Assembly (NCBI GenBank): GCA_028386065.3
Contig: JAKUCV010003557.1
Span: 1-64,000, forward strand
DNA from: Turnera subulata
Taxonomy: Eukaryota > Streptophyta > Magnoliopsida > Malpighiales > Passifloraceae
Direction: 5' to 3'
Length of the DNA stretch: 64,000 bases
Position 1 is the first letter of the stretch; each line of letters begins with the position of its first letter. The notes under the pieces are model-generated. The model saw only the letters and a list, made by a program, of their open reading frames with translations, made no database searches and had not been told where the DNA came from. Positions 20,212-29,852 of this stretch are shown piece after piece. The position numbers were made by a program, and so were the translations under genes.

Positions 20212-20969
20212 GGATTCATTATTCTTATTTATAGCTCGTTATTCTATTATGCGACAATGAGGCATGAAATAAAATTTAAATATTTCATGAATTCTTTTTC
20301 ACCATATTGTTATTGTAGGAGCACATCTGATGTATGAAAAGTGGAGATTTTTTTTCTTATACGCATCAGCAATATTTTCTCCATACAATTTCATCTAAGG
20401 GCTTATTCGAAACATAACAAAATTATATTTGTGCACAGATTTCGAAACATGACCATCTTCTGGTAGTCATACCTTTCTTTTAAATTTTTTGAAGATCTGC
20501 AGGATCTTGGACAGTAAAATATTCAGTCTTTAGACTGTTAGTAAAATTGTAGCTTCCGCCTTCATTTCCTTCCTTAATGATATCTCCCGGACCATTAGCA
20601 TGAAATTAGATTTCAACATCTAGTACCCATGACAAATAATTTCTTTCGAGAATGTCAAGGGCCTCAAATTCAAATTTTTGTAATATTGTCCATTATAGCA
20701 GTGATGAAATAATAACAAAAATATAAAAAAAATATAAAGAGTAGTACAATAATAATACAAAATATATAGTATATACGCCTACTCGATAAATCTTTCAGCA
20801 ATATTAGTAGACTAATAATATAGAATAATATATATATATATATATATATGCTTACTCGATAAATCTTTTAGCATTAATAGTAGAATAATAATATAGAATA
20901 TGCAATATATATAAATGATAAAAGTAGTAATGAGAAAAATTTTAAAAATAATTATCTTAGTTGGCTAGA

Positions 20970-20986
20970 GACTTGTGCTGATAACA
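20970..20986 (-). other. Primer-binding-like site of the minus-strand copia element
   Basis: Adjacent to the LTR the minus strand reads TGTTATCAGCACAAGTC. The copia element at 44260 has CGTTATCAGCACGATCG in the same place. The TTATCAGCAC core is typical for the site after the 5' LTR in several plant copia lineages. Confidence 0.6.
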
Positions 20987-21497
20987 TGTTGTAAAAATGA
21001 AGCTGAAATGCACCTTGATGGTAGTAATATTAGCTTGATGGTTATAATACAACTTTGTAATAATACACTTTTGATGGTAATATTACAAATAGAGAAATAA
21101 GATAATTACGACAATGATGAAGGGAGCTTAAGGGAGGGTGTGTAGGAATGAGAAGAGAGAGAGATTATGATGGGAGATCAAAGGTAGAAACGTGATGAAT
21201 GAATAGGGTATTTATAGGTAAAAATGGGAGAATAAAAATAAATAATTTAGGTTGGATAATAAGAATAAAATCACATGAATTTAGGTACTAAAGATAAAGA
21301 CAGTTGAAGTAGATAGGCAGATAGAAATATTCATGTGAAAATTTTGTGTAGGGAGTAAAATATTTATCAAAGATAAATTCAGATACGATAAAAATTAGTT
21401 TTATTCGATGGTAACAATGACATTCACCATAATTTATTTATAATAATATAACTATTATCCTAACTACTTCCTAAGAACCATATCTCTATCTCTAACA
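20987..21497 (-). repeat. 5' LTR of the minus-strand copia element
   Basis: 511 bp. In minus-strand sense it starts TGTTAGAGATAG and ends TTTTTACAACA, followed by the primer-binding-like site. The minus strand contains CTATAAATACCC at about 21210-21220 as a TATA box. The MULE at 21499 inserted at its outer edge. Confidence 0.6.
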
Positions 21498-21498
21498 A

Positions 21499-24400
21499 GG
21501 GAGGCGATATCTACACTTCACTATTTTATAAACACATTTCACTTTCACTTTTTGAATTTTATAATGACAAAATTACCCTTATTAAAAGTTAGCCTCACCT
21601 TGGATGACAGATTTTGTTGCTTTTTATAGCTGGACAAAAGTTATTATTATAGCTAGTTTTGTCTATTTCTTTTTCTAGAAAGATATATTATTAAAAATAG
21701 GAACGCGAGAGGAAGAGCAAAAGACATCAACTCATTTCTTCTCGTATGTTTGTCTTCCTCTTTGTTTTCTACTCAAAAACAACTATTGTGAAGTAACAAT
21801 GGAGGAAGACTCACCAAGGATGGATTCTAATTTTCATCCAAATATAAACGAGGAAGACCAACCAAGGATGGATTCTGGTTAGGCTTTATTTTCTTTCTTT
21901 TAGTAGATTAAATTTCATCTCTATATTTTAGATTTGTATAATAGTTTGAATAATACTATCTTATAGGAAGAGATTGGATTAGATTGTGTTGAGAACTTTG
22001 CTGATAGCATGCTATGTATCTGTTGCTAATTATGCTTATTGTTTTTTCACATGCCTAGATAATTCTTTCTGAAATCTCGCCCATAACGAATATAAGAAAC
22101 AATTTTCCATTATTGTTATTTAAAAGTAGTTACCCATCTTATACAACTACATCATTTACTATAATGTAGAATCGTTCCTGCTATTCTAATCTAAGTCAGA
22201 ATCATTTTTTTGATTTGTAATTAGTATTTATCATTAATTTTGATCTATGACTTTTATTAATCACCACTGAAGAGGAAATTGGAGTTCAAGCTTTTGAAAA
22301 TTTTGTTGAGCCTACAAGTCTACATAATCTCCAGCAAACCACATTTAAAAATCGGGAGGAGCTGCGAAATATTGTCTATGAAATTGCTTTGTCACAAGGA
22401 TATGTCACTGTTATTAAAAAGTAAAAAAAAAGACAGGTATATTATCATTGGATGTGATAGAGGGGGAAGTTATCAGGGAATTCTGTTAGTGGAGAGCCAC
22501 AAAAGGAATGCAGCAACTCGTCTTATAAACTATCCATTTGAAGTATGGGGGAAAAGAAATCATGATAAAACTTAGAGAGTAGAGATAAAGAATGCTTCTC
22601 ATAATCATGAGCCATCCACAGATATGTCAGGGCATCCTTATGCTCGTCTCTTGACAAAAGAAGAGATTGAGCACATTAGAGATATGAGTATGGTTGGTGC
22701 ACCTCCGAGGCAAATACTTACATCACTTCGAGTAAGTAATCCGAATCTTAGAGCAATATCTCGGACTGTCTACAATGCAAAAGCAAAAATCATAAAAGAA
22801 AAATTAGCTGGTCGTTCATGGATTGAAGCTTTGTTGGAAGAATTGGGTCAAGATGGGTTTCATTATGACATCAACTCTGATGAAAATGGTCATTTGACAC
22901 ATTTAATGTTTGTGCAAACTAGTTCTATTATATTGATGAAGAACTATTCCAATGTCTTCATCACGGACAGCACATACAAGACCAACAAATTTAAGATGCC
23001 ACTATTGGATATTATTGGAGTGTCAAGCTTTAACACCTCATTTTTCTCATGTTTTGTTTTTATGCAAAAGGAAGAAGAGAAGGATTATATGTGGGCATTG
23101 TCAAAGTTCAGAGAGATACTAGGCTCAGATAAACAGCCTTTGGTTATTGTGTCTGATAGAGAGCTTGCTTTGATGAATGCCATAAAAATAGTTTTTCCAA
23201 AAACCACAAACTTATTATGTGTGTGGCATATTGAGAAAAATATATTGGCAAATTGCAAGCGTCATTTTGAAAGTGGGAGTGAATGGGATAATTTTTTATC
23301 TGATTGGACAAGTGTGATAAATTCTCCTACTGAAGCATCATTTGATGAAGCTTGGAAAATTTTTCAAAGGCAATATGAAAAGCGTGCAATAGTTCTGAGT
23401 TACATTCAAAAGACTTGGCTTCCATTCAAGGAGTATTTTGTCAATGCATGGACTGAGAATTATGCGCATTTTGGTAATCGAGTCTCTTCAAGGGCGGAAG
23501 GTTTACATGCAAAGCTAAAAGAATATCTTCAAGTTTCCAATAGTGATCTTCGCAAGGTGAAGGAAAGAATTTGTCAAGTCATTGAAAACCAAGTTCAAGA
23601 ACTTAAAGCAAGACTTTCTAGCGAGAGGATTCGTGTTCCACACAAATTTTGTATTCTCTTCTTTAAAGAACTTATCACTTGTGTGTCTGCATACGCTTTG
23701 GAGGAAATTTTCAAGCAATATGAATTGGCTTTGTCGTACTCTCTTACACTTGAATGCAAAGGTCATTTTACAATGACAATGGGGCTTCCTTGTGCACAGA
23801 ATCAAGATGATGAATAATGAAGTATTGAAACTTGATGAAGTCCATCCACAATGGAGAATTGACAATAAATCTTTTGTTGGAATTGATAGTAATGGAAATG
23901 TTTAAGGTGGATTGTTTGCTGAACTTCTACAGGGATTGGAAGCCAAGTATCATCAACTGCCAATGAGTAAGAAAGAGCATGTTCATAGGCAAATTTCACA
24001 TTTTGTAAATGCTTCATCTACTCTAGTATTTGAGCCTAATATTCATCTTCATAAGGGTTCTTCATCAAGTACAACCAAGAGAAAGAAAGTGTCCTCCACA
24101 AAGAGAGATCTTTCTGCATTTGAAAGGGTAGAAAAGCTTAGAAAATGAAGTATTTGTAGAAAGCCTGGGCATGATTGTCGCACATGTCAAAAAAAGAGAA
24201 GGACAATGTTGGCGACTGGGAGAATGCAAATTTGGCTTGTGGAATTGACCTAAATACAATACCAAATTCATAATCTGGTATGTTTTTGTATTTTTTTACT
24301 TTTTTAGCATTTTAATTATTTTGACCGTAAATTTTTTTTAATGTTCTTTATTTTATTTTTATAGGTATGGCACAATCTTATTAAAGGAGCATTTCAGTCT

Positions 24401-24996
24401 ACTATATATATTTTTTTATCATATTTTGTTGATGTTATTTTTGTTCGAGGATATGGTATAACTCTTTTAAAATTTTAAATATTTTTTTCTGGGATGTTAT
24501 CTACTTTATTGTATGAAGATTTGAATTTGTGGCCTTTTTTTTTGCTTTGGAAATTTACAATTACTATAGCAACAAACTATATTGTTTCTACTACCACCAG
24601 TATATTAGGCTACTTTTTTTATTTTTATCATCCTCTAAAGTTTTTTTAAAATTTAAAAGTCAAATTAAAAAATAAAACAAAGCGGAAGGATGATGCATTA
24701 AAATAAAAAAGAAATTTTAAAAATATGTAGGCTTTAAGTTTCTCTGGGAAAGAAAATTATTTAATAATCATTGACAAAGAATAAGCATGTCTAAAATATT
24801 ACTAATGCAGTTATTCACCTAGGATTCCTCGTGCATGTTACATTGCTAGAAAAAACAAGAAAAGTCTATCAACCAAAGTAAAGATAAGATAACTTTTTTT
24901 CAAAATGAGGCTAACTTTTAATAAGGGTAATTTTATAAAATTCAAAAAGTGAAAGTGGAGTGTGTTTATAAAATAGTGGAGTGTATATGGCCTCCC
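21499..24996 (+). mobile_element. Mutator-like element (MULE) with FAR1-type transposase
   Basis: Terminal inverted repeats of about 95 bp begin GGGAGGC at the left (21499) and end GCCTCCC at the right (24996). The 9-bp duplication CTCTAACAA flanks the element (21490-21498, 24997-25005). It encodes a single decayed transposase gene on the plus strand. The right inverted repeat and its flank are tandemly duplicated once more up to 25228. Confidence 0.88.
21799..24250 (+). pseudogene. MULE transposase, FAR1-like (broken)
   Basis: A first exon (21799-21877, MEEDSPRMDSNFHP...) has a donor GT at 21878. The second exon starts at 22273. An N-terminal FAR1-like WRKY-GCM1 DNA-binding domain follows (CDRGGSYQ, SHNHEPS, 22273-22620). 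The MULE DDE transposase core is in the long frame 22624-23817, with VFITDSTYKTNKFKMPLL, VIVSDRELALMNAI, CVWHIEKNI and an AEGLHAKLK segment. A SWIM zinc finger (ECKGHF...LPCA) and a CCHC-like knuckle (CRKPGHDCRTC) end it. Breaks: a stop/frameshift at about 22421, a stop at 22573, a frameshift at about 23800 inside the SWIM motif, and stops at about 23904 and 24146. The element is no longer autonomous. Confidence 0.85.
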
Positions 24997-25228
24997 CTCT
25001 AACAAAGAGCAAGTGCAAAGATCAATAGATAAAGGAAAAGATACGTCCTACATAGGAAAGACAAGGCTAACTTTTAATAAGGGTAATTTTATAAAATTCA
25101 AAAAGTAAAAGTGGAGTGTGTTTATAAAATAGTGGAGTGTATATGGCCTCCCCTCTAACAAAGAGCAAGTGCAAAGATCAATAGATAAAGGAAAAGATAC
25201 GTCCTACGTAGGAAAGACAACACCCAGT
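24911..25228. repeat. Tandem duplication of the MULE right end plus flank (156-bp period)
   Basis: The block from ctaacttttaataaggg through the inverted repeat, the TSD and the flank 'agagcaagtgcaaagatc...gacaa' occurs twice (starting at 24911 and at 25067). It includes the target duplication and external DNA, so it arose after the insertion. Confidence 0.8.
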
Positions 25229-25481
25229 TCACTCATTCTTTATGGGTTTTTATTCTTGGCACTCTTATGTTTGTCTTTCTCATCCGGACTCCAATGTTAA
25301 TCAGATTGAGCTCATATATTCTCGATTTCAAGGTTATATATTATAGTTAAAGATTCCTTAATAGTAGCTACTTTATATATATTCTGTCAAAAAGCTACTT
25401 TATATGTATATATATAAATATTTCTTTTGTCGCGAACGTATGAAGCTATACCGTTATATATGAACAAAATGAAAAAGTGGG

Positions 25482-25792
25482 ACCACCGGGGGTGGTGGCT
25501 CAGTGGCAAGGCCTTCAAACTGTCATCTCTAAGATTCGGGTTCGAGTCCCGGCGCTTCCAGTCAAACCCCATAGTGTGATGCGGTCGAATATGGCCTTCC
25601 ACACGGTGGGGTGCTGGCCGTTGAGTCCGGTGATTCCCCAGTATTATGACGCGTAGCAGGTGAGGGTGTCCGCTGGTGCCCGGTCGCTGGTGCCCGGTTA
25701 GGCGGTCTCTCCTATGAAAAGGGTCTAATGCCAGGATTGACTGGGGCCTGGACTGACGTGACGATGATGACACTGATACTTTTTTATTCGAA
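25482..25792 (+). mobile_element. tRNA-derived SINE, 311 bp, with 16-bp TSD
   Basis: The 5' part has an A box (gtggctcagtggcaagg) and a B box (gggttcgagtcccg) of an RNA polymerase III promoter. AAAATGAAAAAGTGGG flanks it (25466-25481, 25793-25808). It has no coding capacity; frames across it are chance. Confidence 0.85.
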
Positions 25793-25978
25793 AAAATGAA
25801 AAAGTGGGTACCGTATATTACTATAATAATGGAGAGAAGGTGTCACAAACTTCAAAAGAATTTAAAACATAATCGAAGTAAGAAGCGCAAGAAAGGGCAG
25901 ATCTCAAAAACAGAACAACAACTACTGGTTTTTTGCTTTTCTCTTTCTCCGTTTCATAGTATTATTTTCCCGGCGAGA

Positions 25979-26916
25979 ATGGCACCACGCTCACGCGAGG
26001 AGGAGGAGGAGAACGTGTACAATCAAGCGAAACGGCACGAAGAGATGATAGCGTTCATGGAGCAGGTGATTTTCACCTCAGCCTCCACCAATGTTGGCGC
26101 AGAGCTCTCTCCGGAGGAGCGAGACCTCTTCTCCCGCGCGCCTCATCTCCTCCCTCGAGCAGAAGGAGATCACCGAGCCCGGCCGCCGCCGGGTCACAAT
26201 GATCCGGGGCTACCGTGCAAGGGTGGAGGCAGAGCTCTCCCCCGCCTGCGACCGAATCCTGAAGCTCCTCGAGTCCAGGCTCATCCCTTCCGCCACCGCC
26301 GCCGAGTCCAAGGTGTTGTACCTCAAGATGAAAGGTGACCACCACAGGTACCTGGCGGAGTTGAAGAGGGAGAAAGCACTGGGTGGGAGCACCATGAAAG
26401 AGGAGTATCTGAGCGCCGTGGAGGCTTACCAACGTGCCCGGGATATTGCGAGGGAGGAGCTGGCGGCGACCCACCCTGTCCGGCTTGAGTTGGCTCTGAA
26501 TTTCTCTGTGTTCTGCCGCGACATCCTTAAAGACAGTTTTGCTGGTTACCATCAAGCAAGACTGGCAGTTGAGGGAGCGGATGCGGAGCTGGGTAAGCTG
26601 GAGGTGGAGGAAGAGTCGAACAAAGACAGCACCACCCTTTGGATCTTGCAACTCCTCCGCGACAACCTCACTCTTTGGGGCGAACCAGCAGAAACTCAGG
26701 TTCCAGGTGAGTCGATGGATCGATCATACATCTGTGGCTTGGGGGTGGGAAGATTATTTAATTGATGCAAACGAATCCTCCAAAGCTGACGATGAGGGAG
26801 CAGGAGGCACTCCCGATTTAGTACCCGAATTCTTCAAAATAAAGACACTTCAACTGGGTGGATCATCAGGTGGAAGTGGTACTGGCGGCAGCAATAGTAA
26901 TGATACTTCAAAATAA
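25979..26916 (+). pseudogene. 14-3-3-like gene, copy 1, frameshifted
   Basis: It starts MAPRSREEEEENVYNQAKRHEEM with 14-3-3 helix A/B text (FMEQV, LSPEERDLFS). A deletion of about 28 bp relative to copy 2 (near 26133) shifts the frame. The rest (26140-26700) reads SSLEQKEITEPG, VTMIRGYR, RLIPSA, KMKGDHHRYLAEL, HPVRLELALNFSVF and LRDNLTLW, the usual 14-3-3 signatures. Even in copy 2 the canonical YKNVIGARR segment is shortened to AVDARR, so the phosphopeptide-binding Lys is missing. No intron interrupts the body, which suggests a retrocopy. CCAG|GTGAGT at 26704-26713 may be a splice donor, so the C-terminal tail may be read-through. GC-rich codons contrast with the flanks. Confidence 0.75.
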
Positions 26917-26936
26917 ATGACTTTTCCAAACTTGTT

Positions 26937-27290
26937 AAGTAGACGTTTTTGATTAACTAGTTTTGTTGCATCACATGATCAGTCAGGGAGACAATCAGTG
27001 CACAACAATCCTTCCTTCTTCTCGCTTCATCCTGGGGAAGGAGGACTCATTAGAAATGTTGCTAAATCATGTTTCATCCTGGGGAACAAGGGATCATTAA
27101 GGAATGTTGTTAACTGTAATAATTTCTCATTTTAGTTCTGGAAATGACCAATAATTAGTTTCTTCATCAATGCAGTCAATATATTTTTCCCTAACATATG
27201 TAAATCATCCAAGTATGGACCGCATGTACATGTTTATAGAAAGAGATTAAAAGGAGACCTCAGAAAAAATGGTTAGCCCGGTTTAGTTTT
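26937..27290. repeat. Shared 3' flank of the 14-3-3-like copies
   Basis: Nearly identical to 41010-41370. The copies diverged recently and were duplicated with about 600 bp of downstream DNA. No gene is seen. Confidence 0.6.
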
Positions 27291-27690
27291 CAAATTGGGC
27301 TGTGCTCGGTCTTACAAGCCGAACTATAGGGGGTCTACACCGGCTTGAATTTAGCCTATGCTGAAGGGTTCAGGAAGGTAGTCCTTCAGTGTGACTCTAT
27401 GGAGGTGATCACTCTATTCTCCGACCTGATGTCCTCTACTAGCTACGGTTCTCCTCCTGTGAGAGCTTTTCAAAGTCTTATACCGACAGCAATGGGAGCT
27501 GCGTTTTGTCCATCTATTTCGAGAGGCTAACTCCTGTGCTGACTGGCTGGCCAAGCTTTGCCTATTCATTGTCATATTATAGAGTGTCTTATCACGCCCA
27601 AGCTCCTTCTGGTTGCCTTTGTCTTCTCCTTCGGGACCTTGACTCTTGGGTGCCCATGTCTAGTTCATCTACTTAAGTAGTTTCTATCTC
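27291..27690 (+). pseudogene. LINE RNase H-like fragment
   Basis: Text such as AYAEGFRKVVLQCDSMEVI and, after a frame change, LRFVHLFREANSCADWLAK matches the RNase H domain at the end of plant LINE ORF2. It is followed by a poly(A)-rich stretch at about 27700-27735. A shortened copy lies at 41400-41600. Confidence 0.6.
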
Positions 27691-27986
27691 ATTGTATTCC
27701 AAAAAAAAAAAAAGAAAAAAGAAAAAAGAAAAAGAGGCCGTAGGTGAAGATCGATAGAACTGCCTAGTCCTGGAGCATTCCCATGCTTTAATCATGCCAA
27801 ACAATTTCAATATGACATCATACTTGACAATAGTACGTGCACAGATCCTAAATGTTAGGGGAAATGAAGGTCGCGAAAGTAAAGAAATATGCAGCCCGGT
27901 TTTATAGTGTGAAAGTAGAGTTTCAGCAAGAAACTGAAATGAAAGCTTTTGCAGAGCAAATCAATTTACTACTTGGAAACAGAGTA

Positions 27987-28990
27987 TTAGGAGAAGATTG
28001 AACTACACGGAAAATACTGGAACACAGGGAAAAGAACAGGTTGACATCCACACAATAAACTCTGAGACACAAGTTGATCATACCATCTTAGCCAGAGAGT
28101 CAGCAATGCAATTGGAGCTTCCAGGGGCAGATCCTGGGGCGGCAACGCGGGCCAAGACCGGCCTAGGATTAATTAAATTTCTGAAAAAGGCATATGGTCT
28201 GGTGGCAATGGTGTTTTTGAAGTTGCTTGACAACGCGGGTTCGAGCTCGTGACTAGTGGTTTTATCTTCTTTTTCTATAAAAATGCAGGAATGTTGACAG
28301 TATTACGATTTGGCCCCTCTAAATTTTCTTTTAGTCCATATTAATGTAGATAGTATTACAATTGGCCCCCCTAAATTTTGTTTCTGGATCTGCCCCTGGG
28401 AGCTTCTATAGGAATTCAGGAAAGTGGTATGTGAAATTTCGAAAGCGAATTGGCTGAGTCTGTTGAGGGAATTGTTTAGATGCCAAGGTCCACTTCTAGC
28501 TTGTGAAACCCAAGACACCACACTGTTGAGTCTAGTTCAGAAATAAACTTGGTAGAAATAACATCAATTCTGTCTTACGAGAGTTCCAAAGCTTTGAGTA
28601 ACGCCAGAAGTTCTGTTGTTGCTGTTCGCGGACGAACAGGACAGGAAGGTGCAGATGAAGCGTGCCATTTGAAGCTTTAAGGACTCCTCCAATGCCAGCA
28701 GGTCCGGGAGCAGCCTCTGAGGAAAACCTTGAAAAGAGCCCTGTAGAAAACACTTTGCGGATCGAAAGGATGGACCTCAAACACCACTACGATTCCTATT
28801 TGCCATACAGACCACATAGATGCAAAGAAAACATTGACTACTCACTCCCACAAAAACAGTGGTAGCTGATCATTCTTCAAAGAGGGAAATGACGGAGGGG
28901 GAGTATAAGACCCACCATTTGAATGAGACCAAACTTTCCAAGTGCCATTGCAGTGAAGGAAAAGATGCAATGGAGTTTCAGTGAAGGAAA
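27987..28990 (-). pseudogene. LINE ORF2 C-terminal remnant (zinc-binding RT end and RNase H), copy B
   Basis: Minus-strand text includes HLFLHCNGTWKVWSHSNGG (reverse-transcriptase zinc-binding region, about 28900-28985), APGPAGIGGVLKASNGTLHL (RNase H start, about 28670-28740) and CIADSLAKM (about 28080-28110). Stops and shifts break it. A hAT MITE interrupts it at 28122-28398. It is paralogous to 8098-8900. Confidence 0.65.
28122..28398. mobile_element. hAT-type MITE with 8-bp TSD
   Basis: CAGGGGCAGATCC and GGATCTGCCCCTG are inverted ends. GGAGCTTC flanks both (28114-28121, 28399-28406). The paralogous LINE remnant at 8225-8245 shows the empty site (ttggagcttctataag). The interior again contains tRNA-like boxes (tggtctggtggcaatgg, gcgggttcgag). 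Confidence 0.88.
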
Positions 28991-29214
28991 TTGAGATCCT
29001 GCTTCACTAGTCTTCATTTCTCTGATTTGAGGTAGTTCACTTTCTGATTACTTGAACGAAGCTATGATAGGGTTATTGTACCATTGTTCAATTTCGGTTG
29101 TGTAATCACATCCAAATTGCATTGAGAGAATACAGTAGATAAATGAGTTTACAATTCACATACAATGTTTTAAACTAGAAAGCTGAAACACAAACGCCAC
29201 TGTCAATTGCTCCC

Positions 29215-29540
29215 AACTCTAACTATTTTTTGGGACAAATCTTGGACCATTTGGAGCCTGTCTCCACGGCACAATCTGCCTGCAGGATACTTCAGAAAGA
29301 TTCTGACGATCAAAAAATTCCATTCTGTCTGACAGATGAAAGATTGCTCAACCATTCTTGCAAAAATCTCAAGTCCACCAAAGCCATCTCTCTGCAACTC
29401 CTTGAGAGTAATGAGGTGTTGCAACTGGAATTGCAATGAACCCAGTTTTCCTCTTTGTCTTTCAATATTCCAATCTCCACAAGTCCTTTGCACAGTTTCT
29501 TCAACCTATTCAAACATTTTGCATTAAAATTAGGCTGAAT
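29215..29540 (-). pseudogene. C-terminal LRR fragment of an NBS-LRR gene
   Basis: Minus-strand text such as TLKELQRDGFGGLEI and ETGSKWSKICPK matches the LRR end of the neighbouring gene ([28 protein letters not shown]). Several frameshifts are present. It is a remnant of a tandem paralogue just downstream of the intact-looking gene. Confidence 0.7.
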
Positions 29541-29852
29541 CACTCATTCAGACACCTAAATGATGCAATGCAATAATTACACTAAATCAAGGGCGTCATT
29601 CTTCAGATTCTCCTTCTGCATAATCATTATTTATTAGGGGAGAGTGAAGGAAATAGAAAAAAAAAACTTGCAGGGAACAAAAATGTGCATAGAAACATAA
29701 GGAAATAGAACTGGAAAATCAAAAAAGAAAGAAAGAAAAGAACTCCATCTAAGGACTAACTGAATACAATCAAATTTGAGTGCATCAACGTTTGAAAGGC
29801 CTTAGTTAGTTAACAACTCAAATTGAGAGTCACCTTATTTGATCTTATACCT
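29541..29852. other. Downstream flank of the CC-NBS-LRR gene
   Basis: AT-rich, no gene seen. It would hold the 3' UTR of the minus-strand gene. Confidence 0.4.

Larger units (their letters stand above)
19862..20986 (-). pseudogene. Decayed gag region and leader of the minus-strand copia element
   Basis: Read on the minus strand, about 20085-19890 gives text like NFGHGRGCGH...YYYHNGYNNSKAK and YYYCIMDPLLEN. It matches the gag-like remnant beside the other antisense genes (48330-48480 and 52440-52600). A 98-bp retroposon sits inside it (20114-20211). Nearer the LTR, hairpins such as AAGATC-TGCAG-GATCTT (20492-20508) occur. Confidence 0.5.
9230..21497 (-). mobile_element. Copia-type element (minus strand), left-truncated, split by a Tekay-type insertion
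   Basis: At the right is one LTR (20987-21497). To its left are a primer-binding-like site, a decayed gag Gly/Arg-rich region (minus strand, about 19862-20100) and an antisense gene (plus strand) interrupted by the 10063-19356 element. From about 9230 to 9850 lies sequence homologous to the promoter side of the antisense genes at 49.2-49.8 and 53.3-53.9 kb. The matching pol part and the left LTR are missing, so the element is truncated near 9230. Its organisation matches the 44-56 kb copia concatemer: same gag remnant, same antisense gene and the same mini-hairpins. Confidence 0.7.

Noticed and set aside
25490..25560. A functional tRNA gene
   Set aside because: A and B boxes are present but there is no cloverleaf; a 16-bp target duplication shows it is a SINE. 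The same applies to 34984-35165 and 43611-43711.
25387..25773. 128-codon minus-strand frame
   Set aside because: Lies across a tRNA-derived SINE with a clear target duplication.
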